From Planctomycetota bacterium (GTDB taxonomy: Bacteria; Planctomycetota; UBA8742; UBA2392): a stretch of 64,000 nt of DNA. The position numbers were made by a program, and so were the translations under genes. The stretch lies in assembly GCA_016722065.1 (NCBI GenBank), contig JADKGX010000001.1:806001-870000 (forward strand), written 5' to 3'. Shown piece after piece: positions 54,392-61,620 of the stretch (positions within the stretch are counted from its first letter, which is position 1; each line of letters begins with the position of its first letter). The notes beneath the pieces are model-generated. The model saw nothing but the letters and a program-made list of their open reading frames with translations. It ran no database searches and had not been told where the DNA came from.

Positions 54392-55572
54392 ATGAGCCCA
54401 CGATTGACCATGCTGCTGCCCCACTTTCCGCCCGATGTCGCCGCGGACGGCCAACTGTTGCCCTGCTGGCGCGTGAGCTGGCGGCGACCGGCACACCCGT
54501 GCGCGTACTCAGCTGGCGCCCGCGCTATCAGGGGCTTTCCGAACCCGCCCCGGCACGCGAGACCCGCGACGAAGTCGAGATTCACCGCTGCTGGGCGCCT
54601 GCGGCCGGCAAGTCGCTGTTGGCGCGATTTTTTTCGGCTTGGTGGCTGATGAAAACGGGCTTTCTGCGTGCGCTGTTTTCGCGCGGAACGTTATTGATTC
54701 CAAGCAGCCCGCCCACACTGGGACTCGTGGGGTGGTGGCTGTCCTGGCTTGGCCGCCGCTACATTTACGTGCTGCACGACATTCACCCCGACCTTGGCCT
54801 GGCACTGGGGCGGCTGAAACCCGGGCTGATCGCAGGCCTGCTGCGATTTGTGCAGCGCCGCAACCTGGCTCGCGCCACGGTGGTCACCATTACGCAAGGC
54901 ATGGCCCAGCGCGCACGCCAGATTCAGCCCAAGGCTGACGTGCAGGTGATTGAGAACTGGGTCGATGTTTCCGCAATCTCGCCAAGACCTAAAGCCGCCA
55001 GCAACTTTGCCCAGGCACAGGGTTTGGTCAGTACGTTCACCGTGCAGTATTCGGGCAATCTGGGGCTGCTGCACCCGCTGGACGGCCTGGTTGCAGCGAT
55101 GGGCGAGTTGCCTGATTGCAAGCTGGTGTTCATTGGCCGCGGTGCGCGGTTGCCGGCCACCAGACAAGCCGCGCAGGGGCTGGCCAATGTCAGCTTTCAC
55201 GACTATCAGCCCCTGGAGGCGCTGGCCGACAGCTTGAGTGCCTGCGACGTATCCGCGATTGCACTGGAACCTGGCGCCGACACCCTGGCCATGCCCAGCA
55301 AACTCGTTGGCGTGCTGGCAGCAGGCCGGCCGGTGCTGGCCCTGTGCCCTGAAAACACCGAACTTGGTCAACTGGTGTCACAGACTGGTTGCGGTGTGGT
55401 TGTGCCGGACTTCAACAACCCAAAGGCCGTGGCTGCTGCGATCGCCAAGCTGAAGTCCGACCCGCAAGGGCTGGCCGTTATGGCCCGCAAAGCGCGCGAG
55501 TTGGCGGTGTCAAGATTTGCCCTGGCGCAAGCAACGGCCAGCTATCACGCGCTTGTGCAGCAGAAGCGTTAG
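54392..55572 (+). CDS. Glycosyltransferase family 4 (WcaI-like), frameshifted near its N-terminus
   Basis: Sugar transferase of the GT4 type, about 393 aa if whole. The N-terminal motif LTMLLPHFPPDVAADGQLL is in one frame and the continuation LLARELAATGTPVRVLSW is in another; the frames meet at about 54460, where one base seems missing (1181 bases in all, one short of a multiple of three). The rest is intact: VLHDIHPDLGLALG near 130, VIENWVDVS near 190, VQYSGNLGLLHPLDGLVAAM near 218 and the nucleotide-sugar region MPSKLVGVLAAGRPVLA near 300. This order follows colanic-acid WcaI and relatives. Either a true mutation or a sequence error. Part of the surface-sugar locus, divergent from gmd. Confidence 0.82.
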
Positions 55573-55743
55573 CTGCATCGACCAAAAAAAGGGGCAATAC
55601 CGCCAGGGCCGTGATCCAAGCCACTTCCAGGACCACAGCCAACACAAACGTGGCATTTGGCGTCCCGATTAGTATCTTGCCGCGCAGTCACGCGGGCTCG
55701 GTGGCCGTTGCCCCAATGCTTGGCGTGCAAAACGCGAGGTCCC

Positions 55744-57327
55744 ATGTCGGTAGACCTGTCCAGGCACGGGCTGAAGTTTTCCGGCCCCGTTCTTTACAAC
55801 CTTACGGCACCCCAGCTTTACGAAGAAGCAATTCGCCGCGGCGAGGCCCAACTGGCCAGCTCCGGCCCCCTGATCGTCAGCACCGGCAAATACACTGGCC
55901 GGTCGCCCAACGACAAGTTCATCGTCGAAGACGCTGAATCCAAGCCCAACGTGTGGTGGGGCAAGGTCAACAAACCCATAAGCACCGAGAAATTCGACGC
56001 ACTGCACTCCCGCGTCCTGGAACACCTGGGCAAACGCAAGGACTTGTTCGTACTCGATTGCTTCGGCGGCACAGACCCCGAGTTTCGCCTGCCCGTACGC
56101 GTGATTGGCGAACAAGCCTGGCACAACCTGTTTGCGCGCAACATGTTCGTGCGCATTGAAGACGCCGACACGCTTAAGAACTTCGCACCGGCGTTTACAA
56201 TCATTCATGCACCGAACTTTGACGCGATTCCAGAGCGCGACGGTACGCACAGCGAGGCCTTCATTCTGCTGAACCTGAGCAGGAAGATTGCCCTGATTGG
56301 CGGCACCAAGTACGCCGGCGAGATCAAGAAGACTGTCTTCAGCGTGTTGAACTACCTGCTGCCCACGCGCGGCGTACTGCCCATGCACTGCAGCAGCAAC
56401 ATTGGCCCCAACGGCGACAGCGCACTGTTCTTCGGGCTTAGCGGCACGGGCAAAACCACGCTTTCAGCAGACCCCAAGCGCCGGCTGATTGGCGACGACG
56501 AACACGGCTGGTCCGATACCGGCGTGTTCAACTTTGAAGGCGGCTGCTATGCCAAGGTGATCAACCTTAGCGCAGAGGCCGAGCCCGAAATTTATGCCAC
56601 CACACAGCGTTTTGGCACCGTGCTTGAAAACGTGGTGTTTGACCCTGTTACCCGCGCGATTGACCTGAACAGCGCGGCACTGGCTGAAAACACCCGGGCT
56701 AGCTACCCGATTGAGTTCATTCCAAACTTTGAGCCAAGCGGCCGCGGCGGACACCCCAAAACCGTGGTCATGCTGACCTGCGACGCCTTTGGCGTGCTGC
56801 CTCCGATCAGCAAGCTGTCGCCCGAACAAGCCCAGTACCATTTCATCAGCGGCTACACAGCCAAAGTCGCGGGAACAGAACGCGGCGTGAAGGAGCCAAC
56901 CGCCACCTTCAGCACCTGCTTCGGCGCGCCGTTCATGCCCCGCCACCCGGCGGTGTACGCAAAGCTGCTTGCCGACAAACTCAAGAAACACAACGCCACC
57001 TGCTGGCTGTTGAACACCGGCTGGAGCGGCGGGGCTTACGGCGTGGGCCAGCGCATGAGCATCAAACACACCCGCGCGCTGCTGAACGCTGCACTGGAAG
57101 GCAAGCTCGACAAGGTCGAGTACGCCCACCGCCCGCTGATGAACCTGCACTTCCCCACCAGCGCGCCCAACGTGCCTGCCGAAGTTCTCGACCCGCGCAA
57201 CACCTGGGCCGACAAAGCCGCATACGACGCAAAAGCCACCCACCTGGCCAAACTGTTCAAGGACAATTTCAAGCAGTTCGAAGACCAGGCGAGTGAAGCC
57301 GTCAAGCTGGCCGGTCCGAAGGGGTAG
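55744..57327 (+). CDS. pckA: ATP-dependent phosphoenolpyruvate carboxykinase
   Basis: Converts oxaloacetate and ATP to PEP, CO2 and ADP, the entry to gluconeogenesis, 527 aa. Signature parts: TGRSPNDKFIVED near 45, the metal and substrate lysine region GGTKYAGEIKKTVFS near 186, MHCSSNIGPNGDSALFFG near 212, P-loop GLSGTGKTTL near 229-238, then DDEHGWSD near 248 and NFEGGCYAK. GAGG lies 4 bases before the ATG; the frame is open 29 codons up without protein character. A strong structured element follows the stop by 2 bases. Aldolase nearby suggests a group of central-carbon genes. Confidence 0.96.
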   Translation: MSVDLSRHGLKFSGPVLYNLTAPQLYEEAIRRGEAQLASSGPLIVSTGKYTGRSPNDKFIVEDAESKPNVWWGKVNKPISTEKFDALHSRVLEHLGKRKDLFVLDCFGGTDPEFRLPVRVIGEQAWHNLFARNMFVRIEDADTLKNFAPAFTIIHAPNFDAIPERDGTHSEAFILLNLSRKIALIGGTKYAGEIKKTVFSVLNYLLPTRGVLPMHCSSNIGPNGDSALFFGLSGTGKTTLSADPKRRLIGDDEHGWSDTGVFNFEGGCYAKVINLSAEAEPEIYATTQRFGTVLENVVFDPVTRAIDLNSAALAENTRASYPIEFIPNFEPSGRGGHPKTVVMLTCDAFGVLPPISKLSPEQAQYHFISGYTAKVAGTERGVKEPTATFSTCFGAPFMPRHPAVYAKLLADKLKKHNATCWLLNTGWSGGAYGVGQRMSIKHTRALLNAALEGKLDKVEYAHRPLMNLHFPTSAPNVPAEVLDPRNTWADKAAYDAKATHLAKLFKDNFKQFEDQASEAVKLAGPKG

Positions 57328-57329
57328 AT

Positions 57330-57422
57330 GGGGATTAGGGCATAGGGAATTGGGCATAGGGTCGCCGCAAGGCGGCCCTTTCCTTGCCGTTCCCCATGCC
57401 CCACGTCCTATGCCCTAACCCC
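57330..57422. repeat. Structured inverted-repeat element after pckA
   Basis: Outer arms GGGGATTAGGGCATAGG (57330-57346) and CCTATGCCCTAACCCC (57407-57422) pair with one bulge. The left side holds two near-copies of ATTxGGGCATAGGG in tandem. The centre is a perfect 8-bp stem GGGTCGCC/GGCGGCCC (one G-U pair) with loop GCAA (57359-57378), a GNRA tetraloop. It may end pckA transcription, though no T-tract follows, or be a dispersed repeat. Confidence 0.6.
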
Positions 57423-57455
57423 TTGTCTCATTCTGTTGCTAGCATTCGACCCAAG

Positions 57456-57992
57456 ATGACCGACCAACTGAAACTCGTTTGGATTGACCTCGAAATGACC
57501 GGGCTGAACCCCGACGTCGATGTGATTCTCGAGGTCGCATGCATCATCACGGGCCCGGACCTCAAGCCACGGGCCGAGACCGAAGCCGTGATCGCCGCCC
57601 CCGCTGATGCGCTGGGCCGCATGAGCGACTTCGTGCGCGACATGCACACAAAAAACGGGCTGCTGGCCCGCGTAGCCAAGGCAACAGTCACCGTGCAGCA
57701 AGCCGAGCAGCAGGTGCTGGCGCTGGTTCAAAAGCACTGCAAACAAGGCGAGGGTGTGCTCGCTGGCAACAGCATCCACCAGGACCGCCGCTTTCTGTAC
57801 CGTTACATGTCAACGCTGGAGAGCTACCTGTTCTACCGGCAGGTGGATGTCAGCACACTGAAAGTGCTGCGCGAGGCCTGGTACCCCGCCACGCCCAAGT
57901 TCGACAAACCAGGCAAGGACCACACAGCACTGGCGGACATCAAAGACAGCATCGCCGAACTGGCGTACTACCGCGCCAACTTGCTGCGTTGA
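57456..57992 (+). CDS. orn: Oligoribonuclease
   Basis: DEDDh 3'-5' exonuclease that degrades 2-5 nt RNAs to mononucleotides, 178 aa, the usual length. Catalytic residues: Asp11 and Glu13 in VWIDLEMTGL, Asp in GNSIHQDRRFLYRYM near 107, and His/Asp in KDHTALADIKDSI near 159-164. QVDVSTLKVL is also typical. The frame is open 24 codons up, but that region is the structured element. No ribosome site; TAGCAT ends 10 bases before the ATG. Confidence 0.95.
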   Translation: MTDQLKLVWIDLEMTGLNPDVDVILEVACIITGPDLKPRAETEAVIAAPADALGRMSDFVRDMHTKNGLLARVAKATVTVQQAEQQVLALVQKHCKQGEGVLAGNSIHQDRRFLYRYMSTLESYLFYRQVDVSTLKVLREAWYPATPKFDKPGKDHTALADIKDSIAELAYYRANLLR

Positions 57993-58023
57993 ACCACAAC
58001 TGCGTGGCTTAGGGCCGTTATCC

Positions 58024-58047
58024 GTGTTGATCTGTGTCAATCTGTGG
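58024..58047. repeat. Short tandem repeat GTGTyrATCT
   Basis: GTGTTGATCT then GTGTCAATCT then GTGG, two and a half copies of a 10-base unit, 31 bases after orn and before the aldolase leader. Near-identical strings are, as far as I recall, seen between genes in other bacterial genomes; not verified here. Confidence 0.4.
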
Positions 58048-58112
58048 ACCAAACGCCGTTGCCCTTGCCCGGCCCGTTGCTAAACCAAGGGCCACGACCA
58101 CCGGAGCCACCC

Positions 58113-59039
58113 ATGCCACTCGAAATCCTGGGCAACATGTACGAGCAAGCCAACCGCGAGTACTACGCGATTGTCCAGTTCAACTTTTCCAACCTTGAAT
58201 TCCTGCAATCGGCAATCGAAGCCGCCGAGGAGATGAAATCGCCCGTGATCGTGGCCTGCAGTACCGGCGCAATCAAGTACGGCGGCATACGCAACCTGGT
58301 GGCACTTACCCGCACCATGGCCGAAAAGTGCAGTGCGCCGGTGGCACTTCACCTTGACCACGGGGCCAAGCTGGACGACATCAAGATGTGTGTCGATGCC
58401 GGCTTCACCAGCGTGATGATCGACGGCAGCCACCACAACCTGCAAGAGAACATCCAGTTGACCCGCAGCGCGGTTGACTACGCCCACAGCCACGGCGGAA
58501 TCACCGTAGAAGCCGAACTGGGGCGACTGGGCGGCATTGAAGACGACGTCAACGTCGACGAAGCCCATGCCTGCCTGACCGACCCCAAAGAGGCCATCCA
58601 GTTCGTCAAGGAATCCGGCTGCGATTCACTGGCCGTGGCCGTGGGCACCAGCCACGGGGCCTACAAGTTCAAGGGCGCGGTCAAGATTGACTTCGACCGC
58701 ATTGCCACCATCAAGAAAAGCCTTGGCATTCCGCTTGTGCTTCACGGCGCCAGCAGCGTCGACCCGGAAAGTGTCGCCACGATCAACCAGTACGGCGGCA
58801 AAATGAAAGACACCAAGGGGCTCGATGCCGAAAGCTACGGCAAGGCCATCAAGAACGGCATCAACAAAGTGAACATTGATACCGACCTGCGCCTGAAGTG
58901 GGCCGCTGTCGTGCGCAAGACCCTGCACGACAAGCCCGAGGAGTTCGACCCGCGCAACATTCTGGGCCCCGCCCGCACCGCCGTGAAAGAGATCATCAAG
59001 GAAAAGATGAAGCTGCTGCAAAGCGCCGGCAAGGCGTAG
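58113..59039 (+). CDS. Class II fructose-bisphosphate aldolase family protein
   Basis: Zinc aldolase that splits or makes fructose-1,6-bisphosphate, 308 aa. Zinc ligands His80 and His83 in HLDHG, the catalytic-Asp pair region, VEAELGRLGGIEDDV near 132, GTSHGAYKFKG near 178 with a zinc His, LHGASSV near 210 with another, and NIDTDLR near 260 for the phosphate site. GGAG lies 7 bases before the ATG; the 23 open codons upstream are Pro-rich and unlikely. Tagatose-bisphosphate aldolase is a close alternative. Same strand as pckA and orn. Confidence 0.92.
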   Translation: MPLEILGNMYEQANREYYAIVQFNFSNLEFLQSAIEAAEEMKSPVIVACSTGAIKYGGIRNLVALTRTMAEKCSAPVALHLDHGAKLDDIKMCVDAGFTSVMIDGSHHNLQENIQLTRSAVDYAHSHGGITVEAELGRLGGIEDDVNVDEAHACLTDPKEAIQFVKESGCDSLAVAVGTSHGAYKFKGAVKIDFDRIATIKKSLGIPLVLHGASSVDPESVATINQYGGKMKDTKGLDAESYGKAIKNGINKVNIDTDLRLKWAAVVRKTLHDKPEEFDPRNILGPARTAVKEIIKEKMKLLQSAGKA

Positions 59040-59111
59040 TGACAAGGGCCGCCGCCAAGAGCACCGTTGGCCGCGCTGGATGGTCCACTGCCCGGGCGCT
59101 GACAGGGTGAG

Positions 59112-59507
59112 CTAGCGCGCCTTCTCTTGCTTTGTCGGTACCGGGCCGCCTCTGGCAGTCTTCTTGGGCAGCTTGGCGCGTGAGGGTAGGGCACGTGATT
59201 CATGCTTCTTGAGTCCGAGGGCGCCGCGCATCAGGTCTGGGTCGAGGCCATGGTCAACTTCGGGGTCGAGTTCGTCGAGTTTCTGCAGGTGCATCTGCAG
59301 GTCGAGCTCACTGATCACGCCCTTTTCCACAAGGGCTGCTACCAAGCTCATGCAGACCAGAGCAAGCGTGTTGATGTCAGCCTGCAGGTCCACGGCAATC
59401 CGCGTCGGCGATATCTTGCGCCCGCCACCGGCCTTCAGCGTCTGCGCAATTTCGCTCAGGTGGCGGGCCTGGGCCCACTGTGGCCAGAACAAATCACGCA
59501 GATCCAT
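59112..59507 (-). CDS. Small protein, unknown function
   Basis: 131 aa, soluble. AGGAG ends 5 bases before the ATG, a strong reason to believe it. The first 95 residues are helical (FWPQWAQARHLSEIAQTLKA, then TLALVCMSLVAALVEKGVIS) with a DLDPD-type acidic stretch (LDELDPEVDHGLDPDLM). The last 30 are basic and Pro-rich (RAKLPKKTARGG). I know no family. It converges on the aldolase gene. Confidence 0.7.
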   Translation of the reverse strand: MDLRDLFWPQWAQARHLSEIAQTLKAGGGRKISPTRIAVDLQADINTLALVCMSLVAALVEKGVISELDLQMHLQKLDELDPEVDHGLDPDLMRGALGLKKHESRALPSRAKLPKKTARGGPVPTKQEKAR

Positions 59508-59822
59508 GTCGTCTCCTCTCGGGCCACCAGTGTGGCTGACTCTGTCAGCGGCGGCGATTGCAACTCGACAGGTCATTTGTAGGCACACCCCAAAACAAGG
59601 GAAATGCCGGTGGCGGCGACGACGATGACAACCGCTGACCGGCCAAAGGCGGGGCTGGCTGTTGCGGCTGGTATTGTTGAGTAGCCTCACGGTTGCCGTG
59701 GGCATTGTACTCACAGCCTGGTTTCTAGGTTATCCCCATATGACGCCGGGGTGTGCTTGCGCACCCCGGTTTACATTTGACCTGCCAGGAAAACGCTGGC
59801 GCAGCTAGGCCTGCGTGCCACT
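59508..59822. other. 315-base gap between two minus-strand genes
   Basis: No supported gene. It holds a strong hairpin (listed separately) and, on the plus strand, an open stretch ending at 59809 that could encode about 48 residues with one membrane-like segment (LVLLSSLTVAVGIVLTAWFL), but only from a TTG start and across the hairpin. I do not call it. Confidence 0.4.
59746..59778 (+). terminator. Strong hairpin with T-rich tail
   Basis: CCGGGGTGTGC pairs with GCGCACCCCGG (one G-U pair), followed by TTTACATTT. Orientation is plus, yet no plus-strand gene ends here; the nearest minus-strand gene ends 44 bases to the right. It may serve that gene without a T-tract, or a small RNA. Confidence 0.4.
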
Positions 59823-60393
59823 TCAGGCCGTGCCGCCTGCCGGCGTCATGAGTGAAATCGGTGCGCCCGTCGGGTCCTTGAATATGCAAAAGCGCCCCAC
59901 TTGCGGAATGTCCGTGGGCGGGTGAATCGGCTCGGCACCCAGCACCAGGGCCTGTTGCCAGCGCGCGTCGACGTCGTCGACAGCAATGTAGCTCATCCAA
60001 TGCGGTGGAACCTGGGGCGGAAACTGCGGCTCGGTCATCTTCATGATGCCACCCACTGACTTGCCGGCTGCCATCATCAAGCGGTACACGCTTCCACCGA
60101 CATCGGGCCCCAGCGGCCAGTCGTTGTGACTCCAGCCAAGCAACTGTTCGAAGAACTCCAGCGCGCGGGTGTCGTCGCGGGTCATCAGTTCATTCCACAT
60201 GAACTCGCCGTGCTTGGACTTGCCGGCCATCTGCGGTTCGGCGGCTGGTTTGACCTTCTTTGCCGCCTTCTTTGCCGCCTTCGGGCTTCTTGGCGGGCTT
60301 TCTGGCAACCCTCTTTGCCTGCTTCTTTGCAACCTTCCTGGCGGGCCTCTTCGTGGGCTGTTTTGCGGCCTTGCGGGCCTTCTTCTTTGCCAT
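59823..60393 (-). CDS. VOC-family protein with lysine-rich N-terminal tail, frameshifted
   Basis: Glyoxalase/bleomycin-resistance-type (VOC) domain, about 189 aa if whole. CGGAG ends 6 bases before the ATG at the upper end. From there one frame gives a Lys/Ala/Pro tail (MAKKKARKAAKQPTKRPARK and on), while the tail's natural continuation SPKAAKKAAKKVKPAAEPQM and the VOC domain are in another frame; they meet at a run of three C (minus strand) at 60283-60285, where one C looks extra. The VOC part has FMWNELMTRDDTRALEFFEQ, then HWMSYIAVDDVDA and FCIFKDPTGAPISLM. Its relative lies just upstream on the same strand, suggesting duplication. Substrate unknown. Confidence 0.75.
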
Positions 60394-60502
60394 GCTGATC
60401 TCCGGTAGGGACGAACCCCGAAAATAGCAGCCTGATCGGGTGCGACCAAGGCTGAGGGAGATGCTTCGGGTCCGCGCTGGCTGTACTTGCCAAAGGCTGG
60501 CT

Positions 60503-60550
60503 TAAAAGGAAGCGCCCGGAACAAGACGTGGGGTTCTTGTCCCGAGCGCT
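60503..60550 (-). terminator. Terminator of the tandem VOC gene
   Basis: On the minus strand AGCGCTCGGGACAAGA pairs with TCTTGTTCCGGGCGCT with two wobble-type pairs, then TCCTTTTAAG. Confidence 0.6.
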
Positions 60551-60556
60551 TTGCAA

Positions 60557-60584
60557 GCCGGAAAACTATCGCTAGTTTTCCGGC
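60557..60584 (-). repeat. Hairpin enclosing the VOC stop codon
   Basis: GCCGGAAAAC and GTTTTCCGGC form a perfect 10-bp stem with an 8-base loop that contains the TAG stop of the tandem VOC gene. It lies just before the terminator-like hairpin. Confidence 0.55.
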
Positions 60585-61363
60585 TGCATAAAACTGATTG
60601 CCGCGCCGCTGGGGTCAATCACGGTGATGAAGCGGCCTGTCTTTGGCACATGCGTAGGCGGCACCACAACCTTGGCGCCCGCCAGTTGCGCGGCTTGGTG
60701 CACGGCCGCCAGGTCCTTGACCGCGACGTAGCCCATCCAGTGAGGGGTCAAATCGCCCCAGTGCGGTTTGCCCAGCGCCGACATGCCGCCCACGGCCTTG
60801 CCGGCCACATTGAACAGCGTGTATTCAAGGCCCGCATCCGGTGGCATTTTGGACGGCTTCCAGCCAATCAAGTCGCACAGAAACTTGCCGGCTTTTTCAG
60901 GGTCTGTCGTAGCCAGTTCATTCCACATGAAGTGCCCGGGCATGGTTGATTCCAGGGCCGGGGTGCCGTTTCTTGTGCCTGCGCTGGGGCGCATCAGGGA
61001 AAGCATTGCGCCTGATGGATCGGCCAGTGCAAACATGCGCCCCACGTTGGGTACGTCAAAGGGCGGGAAAATCGCGGCCGTGCCGCATTTCTCAAAGGCC
61101 GCATCGGCATCGGGCACTGCCACGTAGGGCATCCAGTGTGAGGGAACTTTCTTGGGCGCATCGGGTGGCATGTTCATCAAGCCGCCTGCCATGGCGCCAC
61201 CGGCCATGATCAGCCAATAGGTGCCCAGGTTGCCCATGTCCATACCCTGATACTGCCAGCCAAGAACGGCTGTGTAGAAATTCTTTGCGGCATCCAGGTC
61301 ACGCGACACCAGTTCGTTCCAGACGAAGGTGCCCGCAACGGGCGCTAATGGAACTTGAGCCAT
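60572..61363 (-). CDS. Tandem VOC-domain (glyoxalase-like) protein
   Basis: 263 aa with two VOC modules, residues about 8-125 and 137-262. Each has the same order: F(V/M)WNEL(V/A) at the start, then a Gly/Met-rich strand (GGAMAGGLMNMP; GKAVGGMSALGK), PHWM/SHWM-YVAV, and a final (D)PSGA strand (ALADPSGAMLSLMRP; TVIDPSGAAISFMQP). Two modules make one full VOC fold pair. The family includes dioxygenases, isomerases and binding proteins; the Asn-Glu-Leu form is common in uncharacterised members. GGGGGATG lies 7 bases before the ATG at MAQVPL; the frame is open 23 codons further. Confidence 0.88.
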   Translation of the reverse strand: MAQVPLAPVAGTFVWNELVSRDLDAAKNFYTAVLGWQYQGMDMGNLGTYWLIMAGGAMAGGLMNMPPDAPKKVPSHWMPYVAVPDADAAFEKCGTAAIFPPFDVPNVGRMFALADPSGAMLSLMRPSAGTRNGTPALESTMPGHFMWNELATTDPEKAGKFLCDLIGWKPSKMPPDAGLEYTLFNVAGKAVGGMSALGKPHWGDLTPHWMGYVAVKDLAAVHQAAQLAGAKVVVPPTHVPKTGRFITVIDPSGAAISFMQPEN

Positions 61364-61443
61364 CAGAAACATCCCCCAGAGATAAATACGACCACGGCAG
61401 GCGGTAAGAGAAGAAAAATGTTGCTGATACAACGTGTTCGATT

Positions 61444-61611
61444 TTAGGCCGCCGCGGACATCCTGAAGCCGTCACATTCATCCCAAAGACGCAGGCGAAC
61501 GGCCGCGGGATACGTCAATTCGTATTCTTCGGGTCGGAACTTCGCAGGCGCGGAGATGCCTTTGCCGCGGCGGCGAATTGACTCATTTACGCTGTCCTGA
61601 CGGGCCGACAC
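61444..61611 (-). CDS. Possible 55-residue protein
   Basis: Reading from a GTG, the product is basic then acidic, with IRRRGKGISAPAKFRPEEYE and a final AVRLRLWDECDGFRMSAAA. Composition and codon choice look protein-like, and the other frames here are broken. The ribosome site is weak (GGCGAGATT before GTG). The start lies 9 bases from the divergent GTG of the TPR gene. Family unknown. Confidence 0.35.
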   Translation of the reverse strand: MSARQDSVNESIRRRGKGISAPAKFRPEEYELTYPAAVRLRLWDECDGFRMSAAA

Positions 61612-61620
61612 AATCTCGCC

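Noticed and set aside
59660..59809. 48-residue membrane peptide from a TTG
   Set aside because: Poor start, spans a strong hairpin, no conservation evidence available.
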